DNA of 64,000 nucleotides from Streptomyces griseomycini (GTDB lineage: Bacteria > Actinomycetota > Actinomycetes > Streptomycetales > Streptomycetaceae). A program made the position numbers and the translations under genes. The notes under the pieces are model-generated. The model was not told the DNA's origin. It saw only the letters and a program-made list of their open reading frames with translations, and did not search any database. Location of the stretch: NCBI RefSeq assembly GCF_014203535.1, contig NZ_JACHJI010000018.1, positions 55,696 through 119,695 on the forward strand, given 5' to 3'. Shown here one piece after another: positions 45,675-53,432 of the stretch. Position 1 is the first letter of the stretch. Every line of letters starts with the position of its first letter.

Positions 45675-45943
45675 CGATCGGGTCGACGGACCAGGACCGC
45701 ATCCGGCATCCGACCGTCGCTTTGCCCCCGCAGTACGCCGCCGGCCTCTTCGACGCCCAGCAGGCCGACGTCGGCGACCAGCGGCTCAAGAAGATCGCGG
45801 CTGAAGCGCTCAAGGAGGTGTACTTCCAGGACAACGGCCGCCGCGCCGGGAGCCTGGATGAGGTCCGCTTCACCGACATCGAGCACCTGGAGTTCGACCT
45901 GTGGACGCCACCGCGCATCACGCGAGCCCTGGACCATGTGTGA
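45675..45943 (+). pseudogene. tpg: Telomere terminal protein (Tpg) C-terminal half
   Basis: Reads APIGSTDQDRIRHPTVALPP, QYAAGLFDAQQADVGDQRLK, KIAAEALKEVYFQDNGRRAG and IEHLEFDLW, matching the last third of Tpg and its conserved acidic ending, up to the TGA at 45943. It has no start codon of its own; it begins 22 bases after the last CRISPR-like repeat. The missing front part has a match at 27744-28118. Confidence 0.7.
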
Positions 45944-45944
45944 G

Positions 45945-45991
45945 CCGAAGCACGATGGTTGTCACCAAGCAGGCTTGTTGTCACCAAGATC
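45945..45991 (-). repeat. Iteron-like 23-bp repeats, group 1
   Basis: On the minus strand, TTGGTGACAACCATCGTGCT then TCGG (45945-45968) and a partial copy CTTGGTGACAACAAGCC (45973-45989). It starts 2 bases after the tpg stop. Same family as 47001-47130. Confidence 0.55.
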
Positions 45992-46085
45992 GAAGGTGTG
46001 TCACGCGGGGCGGTCCCAAGGTCGTGGGAGTTGAGTCCTGCTCCGTGCACGGTTTGCTGCAGGGCATCTGCCGCGGGCATCCCGC

Positions 46086-46415
46086 TCAGGCTGGAGCCGG
46101 TTCGGTATCGGGGTACGGGCTGAGCATGGTGTCGAAGTAACCCTCCGGGGCTTCTTCCAGGAAAGTCGACAGGTTTTCCAGGAAGGCTCGCAGCGGGGGC
46201 GTCGCGTTGTGCCGATCCAGGTCTTCCTGGGAGCGCCAGACCTCGTACAGGAAGAAGCGGCCGTCCTCGTGCTCGTGAAGGTGGTACTGCAGATTGCCGG
46301 GCTCCCGCCGGGTGGGTTCCACGAAGGAGGAGAGGATGCGCCGGACCTCGTCCTTGCGCTCCGGCCTGGGGCGAAGGAATCCGTAGAGGGCGATGGGGTG
46401 GTCTGTGTTCGTCAT
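46086..46415 (-). CDS. Antibiotic-biosynthesis monooxygenase-like (ABM) protein
   Basis: 109 residues. IALYGFLRPRPERKDEVRRI, PGNLQYHLHEHEDGRFFLYE and VWRSQEDLDRHNATPPLRAF show the dimeric ferredoxin-like barrel of quinol monooxygenases such as YgiN. It probably oxidises a quinol or binds a small aromatic. ATG 46415. Divergent from a MerR regulator, which is the expected controller. Confidence 0.78.
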   Translation of the reverse strand: MTNTDHPIALYGFLRPRPERKDEVRRILSSFVEPTRREPGNLQYHLHEHEDGRFFLYEVWRSQEDLDRHNATPPLRAFLENLSTFLEEAPEGYFDTMLSPYPDTEPAPA

Positions 46416-46432
46416 GGCTGTGACCCTAAGAT

Positions 46433-46448
46433 CTCACACTGATGTGAG
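46433..46448. promoter_or_regulatory. MerR-type operator between the monooxygenase and MerR genes
   Basis: CTCACACTGATGTGAG: 6-base arms with a 4-base spacer, in the divergent promoter region. MerR proteins bind such dyads between the -35 and -10 boxes. Confidence 0.55.
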
Positions 46449-46474
46449 GTTCAAGCGGTTGTGAGGAGCACCAC

Positions 46475-46834
46475 ATGAGGATCGGCGAACTCGCCGCCGT
46501 GACGGGCACTTCTGTCCGACTGCTGCGCTACTACGAGGATCAGGGCCTCCTGGGGTCCCATCGCCTCGACAGCGGCCACCGCCGCTACGACGACAGCGCC
46601 CCCGACGTGGTCCGCCGCATTCGCTCGCTGCTGGACGCCGGCCTGCCGACCCGGGTCATCCGAGACCTGCTGCCGTGCGTTCGCCAGGACGGAACGGTCG
46701 CCGAATGCAAGTTGGAGACCCTTCAAGAACACCTCCAAGGTCTGAACGACCGGATCTCAGCGCTGTCGGAAGCCCGCACCTCCCTGGCTGGGCTCATCTC
46801 CGCCACCCAGGTCCGCGAGTCGGCACCCAGATAA
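46475..46834 (+). CDS. MerR-family regulator
   Basis: 119 residues. MRIGELAAVTGTSVRLLRYY and EDQGLLGSHRLDSGHRRYDD form the winged HTH; the dimerisation helix follows (LETLQEHLQGLNDRISALSE). No effector domain or metal-binding Cys pair at the C-terminus, as in short soxR-like or BmrR-minus members. Likely activates the ABM gene. Intact. Confidence 0.85.
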   Translation: MRIGELAAVTGTSVRLLRYYEDQGLLGSHRLDSGHRRYDDSAPDVVRRIRSLLDAGLPTRVIRDLLPCVRQDGTVAECKLETLQEHLQGLNDRISALSEARTSLAGLISATQVRESAPR

Positions 46835-47187
46835 GACCGCTACCGCGCATCCACGGTGACGTCGATCCTCTCGCTGCGACAACGCGGAGGCGCATACGAC
46901 CTCTGACCCGCCGTCCCAGCCAAGGGGCTTCGATCTGCGCGAAAGCCGTCCCCCATTTCCCCTGCAAGCGGATCAGGTGGACGGTCAGCGGTCACCAAAG
47001 CTGGTGATGACTGCCGTGCTTTCGACGCTGCTGGTGACAAATAGCGTGCCGACCTGGTGCCAACCACTGTGCTTCGCCGCGCCGAAGCCGCAGGTCGGTG
47101 GCTGCTGTTGGTGTCAACTGCCGTGCTTCGGCACGGTATCGGTCCGGGGTTCGCTCGTGTATCCGCCGGCAGGGGTGGCCGGCAGCG
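46835..47187. other. Intergenic region holding the iteron-like repeats
   Basis: No gene is supported. The repeats listed above are the only structure seen; they follow the stop of the leftward replication-relaxation remnant. Confidence 0.45.
47001..47130 (+). repeat. Iteron-like repeats, group 2
   Basis: Copies at 47001-47024 (CTGGTGATGACTGCCGTGCT, TTCG), 47031-47050 (partial), 47054-47076 (CTGGTGCCAACCACTGTGCT, TCG) and 47108-47130 (TTGGTGTCAACTGCCGTGCT, TCG). Three full copies are spaced 53-54 bases apart. The last one extends into a CCGTGC-TTCG-GCACGG hairpin. Confidence 0.6.
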
Positions 47188-47812
47188 TCACAGGTCGGTC
47201 CAGGGGCGGGGTGTGCCGCCGGTCAGGGGCGTCCACACGTCCTGGGCGGGGCCGTGCTGTTCGAGGTCCTCGAGGACGGCGGCTCCGAGCGGTACTTCGC
47301 GGGCGAGCGCGGCGACCAGGGGGTGCTGGGCGGCCATCGCCTGCAGGTCGCTGATCCTGTCCTTCAACCGGGCACGGGAGGCCCCGGTGAGGACGAACAG
47401 CCCACGGGGGAAGACCGGATACCAGCGCATCCAGCCGGGCTCCGCGGCGACGCGCCGACGCCGGCCGACGGGCTGGGCCTCGTACTGATGCAGCCGCGCG
47501 TACTCGATCAGCTTCACCGCCAGACGCTCACCGCTCATGGTGGCGCGGTCGACCTCCACGAACGCGCGCAGCTTGCGCCGCTGCTCACCCTTGATGACCG
47601 TGTAGTACATGACGGCGTCGGCCACCACCCGTTGTCCCTCGCCGATGGAGTGCGACACCTCGGGCGTCCAGTCCCAGGGGCCGTGCTCGTGCCCGAGCCG
47701 GCGGGCGTCCGCAGCGAAGGCGGTGCGCGCGTACAACGGCGAGCATATGGGGCGTCTTCACGCTGCGCGACCGCATGGGGCACAGGTAGGGGGCGACGTT
47801 CGGTGTCGTCAC
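47188..47812 (-). pseudogene. Replication-relaxation family protein, truncated and frameshifted
   Basis: C-terminal frame (47188-47736): FAADARRLGHEHGPWDWTPE, VSHSIGEGQRVVADAVMYYT, AVKLIEYARLHQYEAQ and LVAALAREVPLGAAVLEDLE match the Replic_Relax family of actinobacterial plasmid proteins. The upstream piece (VAPYLCPMRSRSVKTPHMLA) lies in another frame from 47812; a shift is near 47730. The first 120 or so residues are missing. The family is linked to plasmid replication initiation and relaxation. Confidence 0.65.
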
Positions 47813-47839
47813 CGGTCGTTACCGAGCCGCTTCCTCGCT

Positions 47840-48630
47840 CTACCTGTTGCCGGGCAAGGCATGCAGGTGGGCGTGGAAGGCGATCGCGTGGCTGGCCAGC
47901 GCTGTTTTCCATGGTGCGGTGTCGGTGCTGGCGATCTCTTCCCACGCCGCGGCGTTGGCGGCGGCGAACGCCTTCTCGGCCTTCGCTGGGGCGGTGCGCC
48001 ATGAGGGGAAGCGGCGGGCGAAAGCGTCTGCCTCAGCGGGCGTGTGTCCGGCTTCGATAAGTCGCAGGATGAGGATGGTGGGATCGATCCAGGCTGCGCC
48101 GCGTGTGGGCCAGGCCCAGTCGATGATGTGGGCTCGGTCGTCCACGAGGACGCTGTGCAGGAGGGTGTCGCCGGTGAAGAGGGTGGCGGTTCCGGGTGGG
48201 GCGTAGGCGGACCAGCGTTGTTCGGCGGCCTTGACGGGGATGCCCGAGGGAGCGGTGATCTCCTGGAGTTCCGCAAGGGCTGCGGCGATGAGGGGCAGGT
48301 CAGCGGAGCCGGGGGCGTAATCGGCGTGTCGTCCCGGAAGGACTCCGTAGCCGAGGAGGTCCCAGCCGGCCGTCTCGAGGTGCCAGTACAGGTGGGGCAG
48401 GCGCGCGGGAGGTGGGGGTTGATCGCAGCCTCTCGACGCTGGGCTGGGGCCTGTGGGTGGTTGGTGGGGATGCCCTTGACGAAGATCGGGCCGTGATCGG
48501 TGTCGAGGAACGTGGCGATGCCGGAGTTCAGTCCTCCGTCGGCGGTGCGGGCGGCGTGGACGGGGCCGATCTTGCCGGTGATGGCCTGGCGTGCTTCCGC
48601 GGGGAGGTCGTGGAAGCGGCGGCGGATCAT
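47840..48630 (-). pseudogene. Aminoglycoside phosphotransferase-like kinase, frameshifted
   Basis: N-terminal part from ATG 48630: GLNSGIATFLDTDHGPIFVK (P-loop-like start of the kinase lobe). The rest is in another frame from about 48413 on: LFTGDTLLHSVLVDDRAHII and DWAWPTRGAAWIDPTILILR, with the catalytic HxD-like segment and DWxW site of the APH fold, and the end TPAEADAFARRFPSW. One indel explains the split. The substrate could be an aminoglycoside, homoserine or another alcohol; unknown. Confidence 0.65.
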
Positions 48631-48714
48631 GGACACGGCGCGGTTCCTCAAAGAGAGCGATGGGCTGCCCCGGCCAGCGTACGGCCGGGGCAGCGGGCCG
48701 GAGCGGAATGCCGG

Positions 48715-49855
48715 TCTAGTCTTCCGAGTCAGGAATTCTGTTCAGATGTGTAGGGGTGCGGGGTGGCGCGTACTGGGCGGCCGAAGGCCGAGTTGATCCT
48801 GTCGGATACGGAGCGGGCTGCGCTGGAGGGGTGGGTGCGGCGCCGTTCCACTCCGCAGGCGTGGGCTTTGCGGTGTCGGATCATCCTGGCCTGCGCGGCT
48901 GGCGCGTCGAACAAGGATGTCGCCGCCGAGCTCGGTTCGACACCGCATGCGGTGGGCCGGTGGTGGGCGAGGTTCGTCGAGCACCGGATCGCCGGCCTGG
49001 GCGACATGCCGCGCTCCGGCGGGCCGAGGACGGTCACCGACGAGCAGGTCGCCGCGGTGGTGAAGCGGACGCTGGAGTCGGCGCCGAAGGATGCCGCGCA
49101 CTGGTCGACGCGGGCCATGGCGAAGGAGATGGGACTGTCGCAGTCGACCGTGTCGCGGATCTGGCGGGCCTTCGGCCTGCAGCCGCACCGCACCGAGGCG
49201 TTCAAGCTGTCGACCGACCCGTACTTCATCGACAAGGTCCACGATGTGGTCGGCCTGTATCTGGATCACCCCGAGCGGGCGCTGGTGTTCTGCGTGGACG
49301 AGAAGAGCCAGATCCAGGCGCTGGACCGCTCCCAGCCGGTGCTGCCGATGATGCCCGGGGTCCCGCAGCGGATCACCCACGACTACGTGCGCGCCGGCAC
49401 CACCACCCTGTTCGCCGCACTCGAGGTCGCCACCGGCAAGGTGATCGGCTCCCTGCACCGCCGGCACCGGGCCGAGGAGTTCAAGAAGTTCCTGGTCAAG
49501 CTCGACCAGGAGGTGCCGGCGGGCCTGGACGTGCACTTGGTGCTGGACAACTACGCCACCCACAAGACTCCGGCGATCAAGACCTGGCTGATGGCCCACC
49601 CCCGCTTCCACCTGCACTTCACCCCCACCGGATCGTCCTGGCTCAACCTGGTCGAGCGGTGGTTCGCCGAGCTGACCAACAAGCAGATACGGCGAGGCGT
49701 CCACAAGAGCGTCCAAGCGCTGGAGAAGGGCATCCGTGCCTGGATTGCCGCATGGAACACCGATCCCAAGCCCTACGTGTGGACCAAGACCGCGGACGAG
49801 ATCCTCGAACGCCTCGCCAGCTATCTGAACAGAATTCCTGACTCAGAAGACTAGA
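48715..49855. mobile_element. Intact IS630-family element
   Basis: 31-bp inverted repeats, starting TCTAGTCTTC, differ by one base (48715-48745 and 49825-49855). A TA lies at each end, consistent with the TA target duplication of the family. The element is 1,141 bp with one complete transposase gene. It sits between the phosphotransferase remnant and a small gene whose stop is 8 bases away. Confidence 0.88.
48763..49854 (+). CDS. IS630-family transposase
   Basis: 363 residues, GTG 48763. N-terminal HTH_29-like (RRSTPQAWALRCRIILACAA) and HTH (STRAMAKEMGLSQSTVSRIW). The DDE domain has LVFCVDEKSQIQALDRSQP (Asp), HLVLDNYATHKTPAIKTWL (Asp) and PTGSSWLNLVERWFAELT (Glu). The stop codon lies in the right terminal repeat. 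Intact and likely active. Confidence 0.9.
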   Translation: MARTGRPKAELILSDTERAALEGWVRRRSTPQAWALRCRIILACAAGASNKDVAAELGSTPHAVGRWWARFVEHRIAGLGDMPRSGGPRTVTDEQVAAVVKRTLESAPKDAAHWSTRAMAKEMGLSQSTVSRIWRAFGLQPHRTEAFKLSTDPYFIDKVHDVVGLYLDHPERALVFCVDEKSQIQALDRSQPVLPMMPGVPQRITHDYVRAGTTTLFAALEVATGKVIGSLHRRHRAEEFKKFLVKLDQEVPAGLDVHLVLDNYATHKTPAIKTWLMAHPRFHLHFTPTGSSWLNLVERWFAELTNKQIRRGVHKSVQALEKGIRAWIAAWNTDPKPYVWTKTADEILERLASYLNRIPDSED

Positions 49856-49862
49856 CCGTGTT

Positions 49863-50192
49863 TTACAACTCGTTGACGTGCCTGGTTGGCCGTCCGGGGA
49901 TGTCGCGGGCGGCCATCCAGATGGTGAGGTCGCGAGCGATGTCGTTGACGCTGGTCGCCGTGGTGACCTCATGCTCATTGCGGGCGGTGTCGCGGCGGAC
50001 GATCTCGTACCCGCCTTCGTCCAGGACGGCCACTGAGGTGAACCAGGCGGGGTCGTCCTCGTCGGGCTGGACGACCACGAACGTGTTGTCGGAGTCGTTG
50101 AGGTCGCTGATCAGCATGAACAGTGCGTCCTCGGAGGGGTCGTCGATGCGGTCGCCGTTCTCGCTGTCGGCGCCGTAGTACTGAGCCCCCAT
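49863..50192 (-). CDS. Hypothetical acidic protein (possible immunity-type protein)
   Basis: 109 residues from ATG 50192, with GGGGAAGG upstream. Acidic, all-beta-like sequence (LISDLNDSDNTFVVVQPDED, AVLDEGGYEIVRRDTARNEH). Size and charge resemble immunity proteins of polymorphic toxin systems, but no toxin is adjacent and no family was recognised. Intact, ending 8 bases from the IS630 right end. Confidence 0.4.
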   Translation of the reverse strand: MGAQYYGADSENGDRIDDPSEDALFMLISDLNDSDNTFVVVQPDEDDPAWFTSVAVLDEGGYEIVRRDTARNEHEVTTATSVNDIARDLTIWMAARDIPGRPTRHVNEL

Positions 50193-50264
50193 CGTTGCCT
50201 TCCCCTCGCTCCGTTCATCCTGATTGCGGCCAGCATGGCATGGGGAGACGACGGCTCGGGCCGG

Positions 50265-51135
50265 TCATAACCACTCGCCGATGGCCGCGATCAGGACGGT
50301 CGCTTCGAAGCGGACCGCGAGTTTGTCGAAGCGAGTGGCGACCGCTCGGTTGCGCTTGAGCCGGTTGATCCCGCATTCGACCGCGTGCCGGGCCTTGTAG
50401 CCCTCGCGGTCGAAGGGCGGAGGCCGCCCGCCGGCCTTCCCTCGCCGTTTGCGGTTGGCGGCCTGGTCGGCAGGCTCCGGGATCGTGCACCGGATTCCCC
50501 GCTTCCGCAGGTAGGCCCGGTTGGTGCGAGAGGAGTACGCCTTGTCGCCCCGCACTCGCAGCGGGCGGACACGGGGACGGCCGGGTCCGGTGCGCGGTAC
50601 TCGGATGCCTTCCAGAACAGCGGTGAACTGAGGACTGTCACCACGCTGACCTGCGGTGACCAGCAAGGACAGCGGCCGTTGGCCTTGTTCGCAGGCCAGG
50701 TGGATCTTGGTGGTGAAGCCTCCCCGGGACCGGCCCAGGCCGTGGTCCTCGGGTATCCGTGCGGGTACCGCCCGGCGGTTCCTTCTGAGACTGGCCGTGG
50801 CGGCGGGCGCCCGCGGCGTGCTGATGGGCCCGGCAGATCGTGGAGTCGACGCTGACCTCCCACGTGATCAGCCCTGCCGCGTCCGCCCGGACCTGCAGCC
50901 GAGTCAACAGCAAGGTCCAGGTGTCGTCGCGTTGCCAGCGGCGGAAGAGTCCATAGACCGTCTGCCACGGCCTGTACTCCGACGGCAGATCCCTCCACGG
51001 TGCACCGGCCCGCACCCGCCACCGGATCCCATCGATCAGCCTCCGCCGACCCAACGACGGCCGCCCCAACACCGCAACCGGCAACAACGGCTCCAGCACC
51101 GCCCACTGCTCATCAGAAAAATCCCCTCGCCCCAC
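50265..51135 (-). pseudogene. IS5-family transposase, one frameshift
   Basis: N-terminal half (50638-51135): MGRGDFSDEQWAVLEPLLPV, WRDLPSEYRPWQTVYGLFRR, VSVDSTICRAHQHAAGARRH (first Asp). C-terminal half (50265-50666) in another frame: MLVTAGQRGDSPQFTAVLEG, VRGDKAYSSRTNRAYLRKRG (second Asp), HAVECGINRLKRNRAVATRF (Glu). The shift is near 50755. Related to the IS5 remnant at 55474. Confidence 0.7.
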
Positions 51136-51189
51136 ACCGAGATCATCACGATGCGAGGCGAGGAACAGAGCCGACTTTCAAAACCCGGC

Positions 51190-51880
51190 TAGTCCGGTCA
51201 ACATGGCGGCTGGTTCCCCGCCAGTCGTCCGCGCCTGGGTAGGATTCGTAGGTCCAGTGGTGTGCCACGGGGGCGTCCCGGTGCCATTCCAGGACGGTGG
51301 CGGTGGGCCAGTCCTTGACCGGCAGCCACTCGTCGACGATGCGGGCGCTGTTGGTGAGGATGTCGCGGTAGGCGGGGTGGTGGGCGCGGTCGCGGCTCTC
51401 GTCGGCCCGCAGCCCCATGACCTTCAGGATGGGCACCGGGCGGCCGAGCTCGCGGCGCAGCCGGCGCACCAGGGGTGTCCAGGCGGTGGAGATGATGGAC
51501 TCCTTGGCGTACTTGCGGCAGTAGGGGCTGCCCATGCGGGGGAAGCCGCCGTAGGCGGCGATCTCGGTGAGCAGGAACGCGGGCCGTGTGACTTCCACAT
51601 GGCGGTCGGGCGGGATGCCGCAGGCCGCGCTCTGGGCGGCGGCGAGCTCGGACATCGACGCATAGCGCGTGCCGTCGACGTGCACGGCCGGCCATTCCAG
51701 CGGCCCGAGCGTGGCGTGATAGGTGATCACCCGGTCGGTGACCCCGGCCGCCGCGGCGTCCCGCATGAACGGCCACAGCATGACGCCGCTGCCCTTGCCG
51801 CCGGACAGCTGCGGGGCGAGCAGGTCGTAGGCGGTCAGGTCCGGGGTGCCGGACGGGCAGACGGTGGGGCGTGCGGGCAT
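51190..51880 (-). pseudogene. PAPS-reductase-like protein, 3'-truncated by an IS5 element
   Basis: From ATG 51880: APQLSGGKGSGVMLWPFMRD carries the PP-loop, with SGGKGS in place of the usual SGGKDS. Conserved later parts include TEIAAYGGFPRMGSPYCRKY, ILKVMGLRADESRDRAHHPA and VDEWLPVKDW. The end is lost near 51190, where the IS5 sequence begins, so the zinc-like cysteine tail of the family is missing. This family (adenine-nucleotide alpha hydrolase fold) occurs in Streptomyces phage and plasmid DNA, with unknown substrate. Confidence 0.55.
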
Positions 51881-51919
51881 GACTGCTCCAAGGAAGGCAG
51901 GGGAATGGGTGGATGGCCG

Positions 51920-52450
51920 TCACAGGGCGGCCGGTTCGGAGTCGGGGCGGCGTGGATAGGGCGGTCGCGCATCGATCCCGATCTTGGTGCGGGCACGCTG
52001 TCGCCGGTTTTGGCCCAGGGGAAAGATGAACCTGTGGGCGCCGCGGTGGCGGACGCTACGGGTACCGATCGCTGTCAGGGCCTCCCGTAGCCACACCGCG
52101 GGATCGCAGCCGGCCCGCGGTACGGGAGCGCCCAGCGCGATCAGCCGGGCCTCGACGTACTGGTGGCCCTGCTCCTGGCGGCGGACCTTCTGTGCGGCCG
52201 GGTCGGAAGCGCGCAGGTCCGCGGATTCTTGGATGCGGTCACGCTCCAACCCGCGCGATGAGAGCCGCCTGACGGGTGGCTGCGCGCGGGTTCGTCGCGC
52301 AAGCAGTCGGACAGCCTGTGGCTTCATCTTCAGGAGAAGGGCCTGGCCCTGGCCGATGGGAGCGGCGGAGACGGAGGGGGGGCGAAGGCGGATGAGGTTG
52401 TCGATCGTGGTCACCGGAGAAAGCCGCCGATGCCGAAGGGAATCGGACAT
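51920..52450 (-). CDS. Hypothetical protein upstream of the PAPS-reductase-like gene
   Basis: 176 residues from ATG 52450. Basic and Arg-rich (RLLARRTRAQPPVRRLSSRG), with a middle helix (QEQGHQYVEARLIALGAPVP) and CDPAVWLREALTAIG. Same direction as the next gene with 39 bases between, so it is probably one operon. No function inferred. Confidence 0.5.
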   Translation of the reverse strand: MSDSLRHRRLSPVTTIDNLIRLRPPSVSAAPIGQGQALLLKMKPQAVRLLARRTRAQPPVRRLSSRGLERDRIQESADLRASDPAAQKVRRQEQGHQYVEARLIALGAPVPRAGCDPAVWLREALTAIGTRSVRHRGAHRFIFPLGQNRRQRARTKIGIDARPPYPRRPDSEPAAL

Positions 52451-52529
52451 CTGAGCCAAGGGTGACGACCCCCTGTTCGGCCGGTCAGGATCCTTCCGTG
52501 CCGTCAGACTCCTAGGAGGGAACGCTCCG

Positions 52530-53432
52530 GTGGGGCGTGCGTATGGACGATACGGGGTGGGCGTGACCGAGCGGGGCAGGGCCGACCGTGCCGCTCCGGG
52601 CGAGACGGGGCTGGGTGTGACGGATCACGGCGTCCATCGCGCACGCACGGCAACGGGGGACGGGGCGGATGGGCGACAGCACGGCAACGATCAGCGGCGG
52701 GACGATGGGCCGGCGCGTGCGGTGCCGCGGCACGTAGCCTGCGTGATGGACGGCAACGGCCGCTGGGCTCAGCGGCGTTCGCTTCCACGAACGGCGGGCC
52801 ATCGGGCTGCCGAAACCACCGTCATCGACATCATCGAGGCGGCCCGGGCGGCCGGAGTCGAGTGGCTCAGTCTGTACGCCTTCTCCACCGAGAACTGGAA
52901 CCGCCCCGGCACCGAGGTCGACTACCTGATGCGCATGGTCCGCCGGGTTGTGCGCAAGCACGCACCGCTGCTTCTCGCTCGCGGCATCCGCTGCCGCTTC
53001 CTCGGGGCCACCGACCCGCGCATCCCCCGGGAGCTGGCCCAGGACTTCGACGATCTGGCGACGCTGACCGCCGACAACCAGGGGATGACGCTCACCGTCG
53101 CCTTCGACCACGGCGGACGCCGAGACATCGTCGAGGCCGCCAAGTCGCTGATTCGCAACGGGACACCCGCCGATGATGTGACCGAGCGGCTCTTCGCGGA
53201 CCATCTGCCGTTTCCCGACACCCCCGACGTCGACCTCGTCATCCGCACCTCCGGCGAGCAGCGCATCTCCAACTTCATGCTCTGGCAGGTCGCCTACGCC
53301 GAGTGGGTGTTCCCCGAGGTGCTCTGGCCAGACTTCCGGGCCCCTGACTTCCTCACCTGCCTGCACACCTACCGGCGCCGTGACCGCCGCTTCGGCGGCG
53401 TGCCGCCCCAGACGAACGGAGACCCGTCATGA
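52530..53432 (+). CDS. cis-Prenyltransferase (isoprenyl transferase, UppS family)
   Basis: 300 residues. The cis-prenyltransferase fold is clear: VMDGNGRWAQRRSLPRTAG (catalytic Asp and phosphate site), EWLSLYAFSTENWNRPGTEV, VAFDHGGRRDIVEAAK, and VDLVIRTSGEQRISNFMLWQ then VAYAEWVFPEVLWPDFRAPD. It adds isopentenyl units in cis to an allylic diphosphate. A 68-residue Arg/Gly-rich leader precedes the fold. GTG 52530 is set by AGGAGGG 9 bases upstream. Overlaps the oxygenase start by 4 bases, so the two are co-translated. A housekeeping UppS is expected elsewhere; this one looks like a pathway enzyme. Confidence 0.85.
   Translation: MGRAYGRYGVGVTERGRADRAAPGETGLGVTDHGVHRARTATGDGADGRQHGNDQRRDDGPARAVPRHVACVMDGNGRWAQRRSLPRTAGHRAAETTVIDIIEAARAAGVEWLSLYAFSTENWNRPGTEVDYLMRMVRRVVRKHAPLLLARGIRCRFLGATDPRIPRELAQDFDDLATLTADNQGMTLTVAFDHGGRRDIVEAAKSLIRNGTPADDVTERLFADHLPFPDTPDVDLVIRTSGEQRISNFMLWQVAYAEWVFPEVLWPDFRAPDFLTCLHTYRRRDRRFGGVPPQTNGDPS

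Noticed and set aside
45500..45937. Protein frames running through the CRISPR-like repeats
   Set aside because: They follow the repeat period and have no homology; only the tpg part from 45675 is credible.
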